DNA from: a miscellaneous Crenarchaeota group-1 archaeon SG8-32-3
Lineage (GTDB): Archaea; Thermoproteota; Bathyarchaeia; Bathyarchaeales; Bathycorpusculaceae
Assembly (NCBI GenBank): GCA_001273335.1
Contig: LFWV01000019.1
Location: 1 to 12,837, forward strand
Direction of reading: 5' to 3'
DNA length: 12,837 nucleotides
The notes below the pieces were generated by a model that saw only the letters and a program-made list of their open reading frames with translations, had not been told where the DNA came from and did not search any database. Below, piece after piece: positions 6,739-12,837 of the stretch (position 1 is its first letter; each line of letters opens with the position of its first letter). A program made the translations under genes and the position numbers.

Positions 6739-7809
6739 CTATTCTTCTCCCAGAGCATAAGACCCAATAGTGAGCTTTTCAGCGCCGTTTCTCTGCACTG
6801 AAACTGTGTCTTCGATGCGGACGCCACCATAACCAACAAGGTAAATTCCAGGCTCAACCGTCACCACATTACCCACCTCAAGCGTGTCCTTGCTGTCAGG
6901 ACTCAAGATAGGTGGTTCATGCACTTCTAACCCGACGCCATGACCAAGACCATGCACGAAATTCTCACCGTAACCCGCATCCCCAATGATTTTCCTAGCA
7001 ATGCAGTCAACATCCTTCGCTTTAGCGTTCGGCTTCACAGCCTCAAACGCTTTATCCTGAGCAGTTTTCACGGTCTGGTAAATCTTCTTGTGTTTCTCCG
7101 AAGGTTCACCTGCCACCAGCGTTCGCGTCATGTCGGAACGATAGGACTTATATGTGGCACCGACATCGACAATCACCAAATCGCCTTCACGAATTTTCCT
7201 GTCAGAGCAACCTCCATGAGGAAACGCTGAACATAGACCAGACGCGACAATCGTTTCAAAAGCCGTGCCATAAGAACCGTGTTTCCGCATGGCGTACTCG
7301 ATCTCAGCTGCCACCTCATACTCTCTTATGCCCGGCGCCACAGTTTCATAAGCAACGCGCATGCCTTCGCTAGTTAAATCCGCAGCCTTACGCATCAGCT
7401 CGATTTCTCTGGCGTCCTTAACTTTGCGGAGTTCCCGAATGTAACTGTGGTCAGTCATAAGCATTTTTTCGTCTCCTAACCGCTTGGAGAGGAAGCGCCA
7501 GTTTTCAATGTTTACAGCGTCCACCGCCAGCTTTTCAGTTTTGAACGCCTTAGCCTGCTTCACTATTTTATCCATCAATTGTTCGCCGCGCTCCACCAAC
7601 TCCACCGTAAGCTCGTCCAGCTCTGCCTTTGCCTGCTCATAGTTGACGCCGTAAACGTAAACTACGCTTTCACCATTTTTCGGAATTAGTAACGCGTTTG
7701 CACCGGAAAAACCCGTTAGGTAAGTTATGTTAGTGTTACTTAAAACTAAGTATCCATCGAACTTGTTTTCTTTGAATGCTTTTTGCTTTAAGGTGTTTAT
7801 TCTCTTCAA
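6739..7809 (-). CDS. pepQ: M24 family Xaa-Pro peptidase (prolidase / aminopeptidase P type)
   Basis: A 356-residue cytosolic metallopeptidase that removes residues next to proline, acting in peptide turnover. The creatinase-like N-terminal domain (about 1-125) includes SNTNITYLTGFSGANALL (24-41). The pita-bread catalytic domain follows with all five metal ligands: Asp215 (VIVDVG), Asp226 (SDMTRT), His290 (HGLGHGVG), Glu319 (VTVEPG) and Glu333 (VRIEDT). The length is normal for archaeal and bacterial prolidases. The start is TTG 7809, chosen because the N-terminus aligns and no ATG or GTG lies nearby in frame; the ribosome site is weak (GGCGA). It sits 53 bases downstream of moaD on the same strand and is probably co-transcribed, with no obvious functional link. 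Prolidase and aminopeptidase P cannot be told apart from sequence alone. Confidence 0.93.
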   Translation of the reverse strand: MKRINTLKQKAFKENKFDGYLVLSNTNITYLTGFSGANALLIPKNGESVVYVYGVNYEQAKAELDELTVELVERGEQLMDKIVKQAKAFKTEKLAVDAVNIENWRFLSKRLGDEKMLMTDHSYIRELRKVKDAREIELMRKAADLTSEGMRVAYETVAPGIREYEVAAEIEYAMRKHGSYGTAFETIVASGLCSAFPHGGCSDRKIREGDLVIVDVGATYKSYRSDMTRTLVAGEPSEKHKKIYQTVKTAQDKAFEAVKPNAKAKDVDCIARKIIGDAGYGENFVHGLGHGVGLEVHEPPILSPDSKDTLEVGNVVTVEPGIYLVGYGGVRIEDTVSVQRNGAEKLTIGSYALGEE

Positions 7810-7862
7810 AGTTTTCGCCGTTAAGTAGAATTGCTGGGTGCTAGGTTTAATGCTTTCGCTTT

Positions 7863-8153
7863 TTATCCGCCGCTTACGACTGGCATGAAAATTAAGCGGT
7901 CACCGTCTTTGAGTTTGGTTTCCATATCATTCAGTTGGTTAGTCAGTAAACCGTTTACAGATAATATGTAGTAGGGTTTTAAATCAGGATCTTTAGGCTC
8001 GTAAACTGATGTTCTGAAGGGTTCACCGTGTTTTTCTGCGAGCAAGTTAAGCAAGTCGCACACTGAGGCGTCGTCTTTCAGTTCGACTTGTTCTGCTTGT
8101 TTCAAGTCTAAAGCTTGTTTAACACTGCCCAAATAGTCTACTGTTACTTTCAA
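7863..8153 (-). CDS. moaD: MoaD/ThiS-family sulfur carrier protein
   Basis: A 96-residue beta-grasp, ubiquitin-like protein ending PVVSGG. The C-terminal Gly-Gly is adenylated by a MoeB/E1-like enzyme and charged as a thiocarboxylate. As molybdopterin synthase small subunit it would donate the dithiolene sulfur of the Mo/W pterin cofactor. Supporting features are the N-terminal strand MKVTVDYLG, the SVNG turn (64-67), the acidic KDGDRLIFMPVVSGG tail and the usual length. The start is TTG 8153, fixed by a near-perfect Shine-Dalgarno GAGGTGATC (8158-8166). It is divergent from the AOR gene, whose product needs this cofactor, which favours MoaD over ThiS. Archaeal homologues (SAMPs) can also modify proteins, so a ubiquitin-like role remains possible. 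First gene ahead of the M24 peptidase. Confidence 0.9.
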   Translation of the reverse strand: MKVTVDYLGSVKQALDLKQAEQVELKDDASVCDLLNLLAEKHGEPFRTSVYEPKDPDLKPYYILSVNGLLTNQLNDMETKLKDGDRLIFMPVVSGG

Positions 8154-8157
8154 CAGT

Positions 8158-8206
8158 GATCACCTCAAACACGTCAAGCATTACAAGTGCTGAAGACGTT
8201 ATATAA
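8158..8206 (-). promoter_or_regulatory. moaD promoter and ribosome binding site
   Basis: TTATATAA (8199-8206) lies 46-53 bases before TTG 8153. Transcription from about 8178 would give a leader of about 25 nt carrying GAGGTGATC (8158-8166), which closely matches the archaeal anti-Shine-Dalgarno complement. This strongly supports the TTG start. Confidence 0.65.
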
Positions 8207-8334
8207 TAATTTCTTAACTGAAATAACCCAGTCCAACATCCTATATCACCTGAAAACCGCTTTTTTGTATCGAATTCACCGCTAAAACATATCGGGCGTC
8301 TATTCATCAATTTTATACGCGGAAATCCATTAAG

Positions 8335-8388
8335 TTAATATACTTTTTGTTGACGCTATATAAGCCAATAACACGTTTGGGAGAGAAG
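8335..8388 (+). promoter_or_regulatory. AOR operon promoter and ribosome binding site
   Basis: Two TATA candidates precede the AOR gene: TTAATATA (8335-8342), which would leave a leader of about 30 nt, and TATATAA (8357-8363), which would leave under 10 nt. The ribosome site GGGAGAG (8379-8385), nine bases before ATG 8395, is included in the transcript only with the upstream candidate, so I favour that one. Confidence 0.5.
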
Positions 8389-8394
8389 AATTAA

Positions 8395-10269
8395 ATGTTT
8401 GCTTATGCAGGTAAAATTTTGCGTGTTAATCTTACAAGTGGGAAAATTTCTACTGAACCTTTGAGTGAAAAAATGGCCAAGGATTATATTGGGGGCATAG
8501 GGCTTGGCATCCGTTTGCTCATGGATAACTCCAAGCCGGGCGTGGATGCATTTGACCCAGACAACCCAATAATCTACTTGACCGGGCCACTCAGCGGAAC
8601 CTTGGGTCCAACAGGCGGAAACAGCTACGCTGTCGTGTCTAAATCTCCCGCTACTGGCGGAGTCGGCAATGCTGAATCTCATGGCTTCTTTGGTCCAGAC
8701 CTGAAACGTGCAGGATACGACGCTGTTATTATCACAGGTAAAGCACCCAAACTATCTTATCTCTGGATTGATGACGATAAAGTTGAAATCCGAAACGCTG
8801 AACACCTGCAGTATAAAACTGTTAAAGAAACCGACGATATGATTCGGGACGAGCTTGGCGACTTCTACATCCGCGTCTCAGCCATTGGCGAAGCAGGGGA
8901 GAGACTATGCAGGTTTGCAGCCATCATAAATGACGAGTTTCGCGCCATCGGAAGAGCTGGCATGGGTGGAGTCTTGGGTTCAAAAAATCTCAAGGCAGTC
9001 GCTGTGCGTGGGACACACGACGTTAATGTCGCAGACTTTGATGGCTTCAAGGAATTCATCAAAATGATTTATGAACGCATGAAGGGTCCGGCCACCAAGA
9101 AGTATAAGACTTTGGGAACGCCTCAGAACGTGTTGGTTTTGAATTCTTTGAATGCGTTGGCAACGAGAAATTTTACCAACTCGCAGTTTGAGGGTGCTGA
9201 GAAAGTTAGTGGTGAATGGTTGAATGAACATTATGTGAAGAAGATTGTTGGCTGCGCGACTTGTGGTATGCGTTGTGACCATATCGCAGTGGTGCCTGAG
9301 GGTCCTTATAAGGGTTCGACTTCGCGTTTGGAGTTTGAGTGTTTGTGGTCTATGGGTCCGTTATGTGGGATTGACCGTTTAGACGCGATTATCGAGGCTA
9401 TGCGCATCACGAACGAGTATGGCATGGACGGCATATCCATCGGCGTGGTTGTCGCGTTTGCTATGGATTGTTACGAGAATGGCGTGATAACAAAGGAGCA
9501 GACAGATGGTATAGATCTCCGTTTTGGAAACGCTGAAGCGCTATTAGATATTATCCACAAAATTGGCAAACGGGAAGGCTGGCTTGGCAATGCACTTGCA
9601 GAAGGTGTTGCTAAAGCAGCTGAAATAATTGGCGGTGACGCTTACAAATACGCTAACCACATTAAAGGCTTAGAACTGCCAGGCTACGACCTAAGAACTT
9701 TGAAGACCGCCGCGCTCGGTTTCAGTGTCTCGTTCCGCGGTGCCTGCCACCTCCGAAATGGTGCTTACTCGCCTGATGTGAAAGGTAAAGTGAACCGTTT
9801 CAAAATTGAGCCAGGAAGAGGTAAAATGATTGTGCCTGACGGTCACGTTTACAACGTTATCGACTCACTGATAGTCTGCAAATTCTCAAGAGGTACATAT
9901 TATGACGGCTTGAAGGATTTAGCAAACTATTACACTTTAGCAACGGGTATTCCGATGACGCCTGAAGAGCTTGATAAAGATGGCGAAAGAATAGAAAATC
10001 TTGCAAGACTTTTCAATATTCGCGAGGGCAAGGGCACAAGAGAGTATGATACGTTGCCTTGGAAGATAAAGAATGCTCCTGTTCCCGAAGAGGGACCAGC
10101 GAAAGGTGTGGTAGTCAGCGACGAAGAGCATCAACTAGGCTTGGATGAATACTACGCGGCAAGAGGATGGACCATCGAAGGTGTTCCAACGGTTGAGAAA
10201 CTTAACGAGCTTGGTCTAGGCGACTACGCTTACATTGTGAAAAACACTGCGAAGGGAGGGAAAGCGTAA
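8395..10269 (+). CDS. aor: aldehyde:ferredoxin oxidoreductase, tungsten/molybdenum pterin enzyme
   Basis: A 624-residue AOR-family enzyme, a normal full length, oxidising aldehydes to carboxylic acids in the cytosol with ferredoxin as electron acceptor. The N-terminal pterin-binding domain shows LTGPLSGTLGPTGG (62-75) and RAGMGGVLGSKNLKAVAVRG (187-206). Four cysteines for the [4Fe-4S] cluster are present: Cys287, Cys290, Cys294 (CATCGMRC) and Cys495 (SLIVCKFS). KGLELPGYDLR (424-434) is a family motif near the active site. ATG 8395 follows GGGAGAG at good spacing. The stop overlaps the start of the ferredoxin gene (TAATG). The divergent moaD supplies a cofactor step. Which AOR subfamily (AOR, FOR, GAPOR, WOR) it belongs to, and whether the metal is W or Mo, cannot be settled here. 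Codon use shifts to TTG/GGT-rich over about 9110-9370. Confidence 0.95.
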   Translation: MFAYAGKILRVNLTSGKISTEPLSEKMAKDYIGGIGLGIRLLMDNSKPGVDAFDPDNPIIYLTGPLSGTLGPTGGNSYAVVSKSPATGGVGNAESHGFFGPDLKRAGYDAVIITGKAPKLSYLWIDDDKVEIRNAEHLQYKTVKETDDMIRDELGDFYIRVSAIGEAGERLCRFAAIINDEFRAIGRAGMGGVLGSKNLKAVAVRGTHDVNVADFDGFKEFIKMIYERMKGPATKKYKTLGTPQNVLVLNSLNALATRNFTNSQFEGAEKVSGEWLNEHYVKKIVGCATCGMRCDHIAVVPEGPYKGSTSRLEFECLWSMGPLCGIDRLDAIIEAMRITNEYGMDGISIGVVVAFAMDCYENGVITKEQTDGIDLRFGNAEALLDIIHKIGKREGWLGNALAEGVAKAAEIIGGDAYKYANHIKGLELPGYDLRTLKTAALGFSVSFRGACHLRNGAYSPDVKGKVNRFKIEPGRGKMIVPDGHVYNVIDSLIVCKFSRGTYYDGLKDLANYYTLATGIPMTPEELDKDGERIENLARLFNIREGKGTREYDTLPWKIKNAPVPEEGPAKGVVVSDEEHQLGLDEYYAARGWTIEGVPTVEKLNELGLGDYAYIVKNTAKGGKA

Positions 10270-10781
10270 TGGTGCGCCCTCAAGACAGAAAATTCGTTTC
10301 GGCAGACCCTGAAAAATGCGTAGGCTGCATAGTCTGCGAGTACGCGTGCTCGATGACGAACGAGAACACGTTCAATCCCACCAAGTCAAGAATACGCGCG
10401 CTACGATTGGGGCCACTTAACAATATAGCGGTAACCTGCCGACATTGCGAAGACCCGGCATGTGTGGCTGCTTGTCCACGTGACGCTTTGCGTCAAGAAG
10501 AAGACACCGGAATAATCGTGGTTGACGAGGATGCTTGCGACGGTTGCGCATGGTGCATAAGTGCGTGCCAGTTCGGTGCCATGATGATGCATCCGGACAA
10601 GAAAGTGGCGTTCACCTGCAACAGCTGCAAAGACCAAGAAGATGGTCCACAATGCGTCAAATGGTGCCCCGAAGAAGCCTTGACTTTCGTCACCGCACAA
10701 CAACTCGCACAGAAATCCAGAATAATTGCTGTGAGAAACCTTTTCCAAGATACTAAAGAGAAAAAGGCTGAAAGTAAGTAG
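10269..10781 (+). CDS. four-cluster 4Fe-4S electron-transfer protein partner of AOR
   Basis: A 170-residue soluble polyferredoxin of the HycB/DmsB type. Sixteen cysteines fall in four groups: C17-C20-C23-C27, C57-C60-C65-C69, C90-C93-C96-C100 and C117-C120-C129-C133, enough for four [4Fe-4S] clusters in the interleaved order usual for this family. There is no signal peptide or membrane segment. ATG 10269 overlaps the AOR stop, and GGGAGGG (10254-10260) lies eight bases upstream, so translation is coupled and the protein is probably a stoichiometric subunit that passes AOR electrons to free ferredoxin or another acceptor. Comparable AOR-plus-ferredoxin pairs are known for WOR5-like and BamBC enzymes. 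The tail is Lys/Glu-rich. Confidence 0.93.
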   Translation: MVRPQDRKFVSADPEKCVGCIVCEYACSMTNENTFNPTKSRIRALRLGPLNNIAVTCRHCEDPACVAACPRDALRQEEDTGIIVVDEDACDGCAWCISACQFGAMMMHPDKKVAFTCNSCKDQEDGPQCVKWCPEEALTFVTAQQLAQKSRIIAVRNLFQDTKEKKAESK

Positions 10782-10803
10782 AAAACGGCAACTGAATCAA
10801 CGC

Positions 10804-10823
10804 TTTTTCCATTCTATTTTTCT
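10804..10823 (+). terminator. T-rich terminator after the AOR operon
   Basis: Two T runs (10804-10808 and 10817-10821) lie 23-40 bases after the ferredoxin stop, in the short gap before the convergent permease gene. They suit archaeal T-tract termination. No hairpin is evident. Confidence 0.4.
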
Positions 10824-10833
10824 GCTTCCGGCG

Positions 10834-11649
10834 TTATTGTAGTTTTTTGTATGTTAGGGTGAGTAGGAAAAGTAGTACAGCAACGAAGACTATTAGCCCG
10901 CTGGTTGCTACGTCGAATGTTGCTGAGAAGAGGATGCCTAAAACAGTGCTTATTATGCTTAAGCCCACGGCGACTATGATTGTTTTTCTGAATGAGAGGT
11001 TAAGTTGAAGTGCTGAGAGGCCGGGTAGGACGAGGAGGGCAACAACGAGGATTGTTCCGATGACTTTTATGGAGAGCACGATTGTCGTGGCAACTAGCAG
11101 GTCGAAAGCCAGTGAAAGCGTATTGGTTGGTATGCCCATCACACGTGAGTCTTCTTCGTCGAAAACCAGTGATAAGAGTTCTCTGCGGAAAAATCCTAAG
11201 AATAGCAAAACAAAAACTCCGAGCAAAGACACAACTAGCAAGTCAAACTGGTCTATCGTCAGTATCGAGCCGAAAAGGTAGCTGAACAGTTCGACGTTGA
11301 AACCACCGGCTACGCTTATCACGATTAATCCAAATGAGAAACCCAACGCTAACATGACCGCAATTGCAGAGTCAGAAGGCGCTACGTTTTTTCGTCTCAT
11401 GTACGATATTCCAAAAACTGATAACACTGAAACTGCGAGCGCGGTTAGTAACGGGTTTATTTCCAGTAGGAGTCCTAGAGCGATTCCACCGAATGCTGTG
11501 TGGGCGATTCCGTCGCCTATCATGGCTTCCTTCTTCAAAATCAAGAATAACCCGACTGCTGCGCATGTTGCTGCGGCTATGACGCCGCCAATGAGCGCGT
11601 TTTGAAAGAACCTGTATCCTAGCAGGTCTATTATGCTAATGCCTATCAT
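10834..11649 (-). CDS. znuB: zinc/manganese ABC transporter permease (ABC-3 family)
   Basis: A 271-residue integral membrane permease with about eight hydrophobic helices. It shows the family signature IGDGIAHTAFGGIALG (44-59), the coupling-loop-like DEEDSRVMGIP (164-174) and the KVIGTILVVALLVLPG helix (195-210). It forms the channel for divalent metal with the ATPase encoded just upstream. The frame stays open to 11736, but I place the start at ATG 11649: GGAG lies nine bases before it, the N-terminus fits the family, and the overlap with znuC is then only 14 bases. ATG 11664 is an alternative. Last gene of the importer operon. Metal specificity cannot be read from the permease. Confidence 0.92.
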   Translation of the reverse strand: MIGISIIDLLGYRFFQNALIGGVIAAATCAAVGLFLILKKEAMIGDGIAHTAFGGIALGLLLEINPLLTALAVSVLSVFGISYMRRKNVAPSDSAIAVMLALGFSFGLIVISVAGGFNVELFSYLFGSILTIDQFDLLVVSLLGVFVLLFLGFFRRELLSLVFDEEDSRVMGIPTNTLSLAFDLLVATTIVLSIKVIGTILVVALLVLPGLSALQLNLSFRKTIIVAVGLSIISTVLGILFSATFDVATSGLIVFVAVLLFLLTLTYKKLQ

Positions 11650-12439
11650 TGTTGAATACTCCATGGCATTCGTGCTTGTGGAATACGAAGTGGAAGTGTT
11701 CGCCGTAGGCTCTTTTGAGGAGTGTGTTTGGGTCAAGACTATCGGTTATTTGAGTTATTTCTACATGTTTGTTAACGCACAGGACTTTGGACATTCTGCA
11801 GAAGACGGATGTTAAGTCGTGGGTTACTAGTAGTATGGTGGTTCTTCTTTTGGTGTTTAGGTCGCTGAGTTTCTTGTAGAACTTTTCTTGGGTGGTCGAA
11901 TCAACACCGACTATAGGTTCATCTAAAAAGATGATTTCGGGGTTTCTTGCTATCGCTTTGGCTACGAACACCCGCTGTTTTTGTCCTCCAGAAAGTTGCC
12001 CAATGCGCTTGTCTGCGGCTTCAGCTAAGCCCATGAAAGTTATGCTGTCGTCAACGGCTTCCCAGTCTCGCTGGGTGAATCTTCTGGCGACGTTTCCTTT
12101 TTTTATTCTGCCGAGCGATACCAGTTCTCTTACGGTTAAGGGGAATTTATTGTCGAAGCTTGTGGCGTTCTGGGATATGTAGGCGACTTTTTCCCAGGAT
12201 GAAAACTTGTCTATGTCTGTGCCGAAGAGTTTTATGGTTCCGTTTGTGCGTGGGAGGAAGTTGAGAAGTGCGAGGATGAGGGTGGTTTTTCCTCCTCCAT
12301 TAGGTCCTACTAAACCCACGTAGTCTCCCCTGTGGATCGTGAAGTTGGCGTTTTGGATAACGAGATCTCCTGACCTTTCCACGTCAACGTTTTCAAGTTC
12401 CAGAATTGGTTCAGCTATTGATGATTTTTGCGGTTTCAT
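11636..12439 (-). CDS. znuC: zinc/manganese ABC transporter ATP-binding protein
   Basis: A 267-residue ABC ATPase powering metal uptake on the inner face of the membrane. It has Walker A GPNGGGKTT (45-53), Q-loop Gln90 in YISQNATSFDNKFPLTV (the version usual in Zn/Mn importers), signature LSGGQKQR (149-156), Walker B IIFLDEP (169-175) and H-loop His207. The tail is His-rich (HFHFVFHKHECH, 248-259), with five His and one Cys in 12 residues, which could bind or sense metal. ATG 12439 overlaps the stop of the binding-protein gene (ATGA) and has no clear Shine-Dalgarno, so translation probably depends on coupling. Its 3' end overlaps the permease gene. Confidence 0.95.
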   Translation of the reverse strand: MKPQKSSIAEPILELENVDVERSGDLVIQNANFTIHRGDYVGLVGPNGGGKTTLILALLNFLPRTNGTIKLFGTDIDKFSSWEKVAYISQNATSFDNKFPLTVRELVSLGRIKKGNVARRFTQRDWEAVDDSITFMGLAEAADKRIGQLSGGQKQRVFVAKAIARNPEIIFLDEPIVGVDSTTQEKFYKKLSDLNTKRRTTILLVTHDLTSVFCRMSKVLCVNKHVEITQITDSLDPNTLLKRAYGEHFHFVFHKHECHGVFNNDRH

Positions 12440-12837
12440 GCTTCTAAACCTGTTTTTAGGTTTTGTAGGTTAAATAATTGTTGTTCAAGGTAGCCTTCGC
12501 CGTTGGCTGGTCCCGTGATCAGATATAGTTTTAGAATTTTTACAGTGCGTCCTGTTTGGGTTTCGAGTTCGTTTTTGAGGGTTTGGGCGTATTTTTCGGA
12601 GTAGACTGGGTCGACGTAGACGACGTAGGTTTCGTGTTGCACCATTAGGTAATGTATGTTTGCGATTACAGCGGCGCTGGGTTGCTGGTCGGCTGATAAG
12701 CCTATTACGCCGTGCTGCTGGAACCCGTACCTGTCGGCGAGGTAGCCGAAGGCGGCGTGGGAAACGAATATCGTGTTCTTCTTTTTATATTCGAGTGTTT
12801 CTGTGTAGTTTGCGTCGATTTGTTCTAGGTTATTTTT
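12436..12837 (-). CDS. znuA: zinc/manganese ABC transporter substrate-binding protein, 5' part missing
   Basis: The C-terminal 133 codons of a cluster A-I (ZnuA/TroA, SBP_bac_9) metal-binding lipoprotein or periplasmic-type protein; the frame continues past the window edge, so signal peptide and first His ligands are not visible. SHAAFGYLADRYGF contains the conserved metal-binding His of lobe 2 (SHxAFGYL). GLSADQQPSAAVI is the typical next block. The usual C-terminal Asp ligand in a LDPLG-like motif is not seen: the corresponding stretch reads LYLITGPANGEGYLEQ, so metal coordination may be altered. It may be replaced by another residue such as the Glu or Tyr nearby, or my alignment may be off. 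First visible gene of the operon; an internal ATG at 12645 is not the true start. Confidence 0.9.
   Translation of the reverse strand, partial: KNNLEQIDANYTETLEYKKKNTIFVSHAAFGYLADRYGFQQHGVIGLSADQQPSAAVIANIHYLMVQHETYVVYVDPVYSEKYAQTLKNELETQTGRTVKILKLYLITGPANGEGYLEQQLFNLQNLKTGLEA
12446..12463. repeat. small inverted repeat at the znuA-znuC junction
   Basis: AAACCT and AGGTTT are exact complements around a six-base GTTTTT loop, placed inside the last codons of znuA, 7 bases upstream of the znuC start. A weak AU-rich hairpin could form in the message and affect coupling, but the stem is short. Confidence 0.25.

Noticed and set aside
8119..8310. 63-codon minus-strand frame across the moaD/AOR spacer
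   Set aside because: It overlaps the moaD start and promoter, and the product looks random.
11650..11736. N-terminal extension of the permease to 11736
   Set aside because: The added stretch is Ser/Thr-rich and lies inside znuC; ATG 11649 has GGAG and begins the family-like sequence.

Overview
The window reads as part of an archaeal chromosome. The evidence is a PurP-type purine enzyme, an EF-2-family factor, a COG2112 kinase-like protein, an intron-free CAU tRNA with encoded CCA, TATA-type promoter elements and GGAGG/GAGGTGATC-type Shine-Dalgarno sites. Gene content suggests a mesophilic or moderately thermophilic anaerobe, perhaps a Bathyarchaeia-like member of the TACK group; that placement is inference. 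Starts at TTG or GTG look common (purP, the kinase, the M24 peptidase, moaD). No mobile element, CRISPR array or rRNA was seen.

Layout. 1-1418: purP (last-step IMP synthesis) and a doubtful small ORF. 1415-3186, minus strand: a kinase-like protein and a secreted, C-terminally membrane-anchored protein, with about 330 bases of AT-rich spacer between them. 3187-3358: a divergent control region with a small inverted repeat. 3359-6390, plus strand: an EF-2 paralogue translationally coupled through an ATGA overlap to an OGG1-like DNA glycosylase. 6456-6533: a CAU tRNA. 6739-8153, minus strand: moaD followed by an M24 prolidase-type peptidase. 8154-8394: a divergent promoter region. 8395-10781, plus strand: a tungsten/molybdenum aldehyde:ferredoxin oxidoreductase overlapped by its four-cluster ferredoxin partner. 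10834-12837, minus strand: a zinc/manganese ABC importer (permease, ATPase, partial binding protein).

How genes work together. The AOR/ferredoxin pair and the divergent moaD form a pterin-cofactor and aldehyde-oxidation module: MoaD supplies the dithiolene sulfur, AOR oxidises aldehydes, and the polyferredoxin carries the electrons away. The znu genes form a tightly overlapping importer operon.

The most unusual item is the EF-2 homologue. Its G1-G5 GTPase motifs are all intact, but the domain IV tip that normally carries the diphthamide histidine is rewritten: the modifiable His is Gln581 and the HRG around it is QYN. It looks like a diphthamide-independent EF-2 paralogue, and it shares an operon with a DNA-repair glycosylase whose residues for reading the opposite base are also altered.
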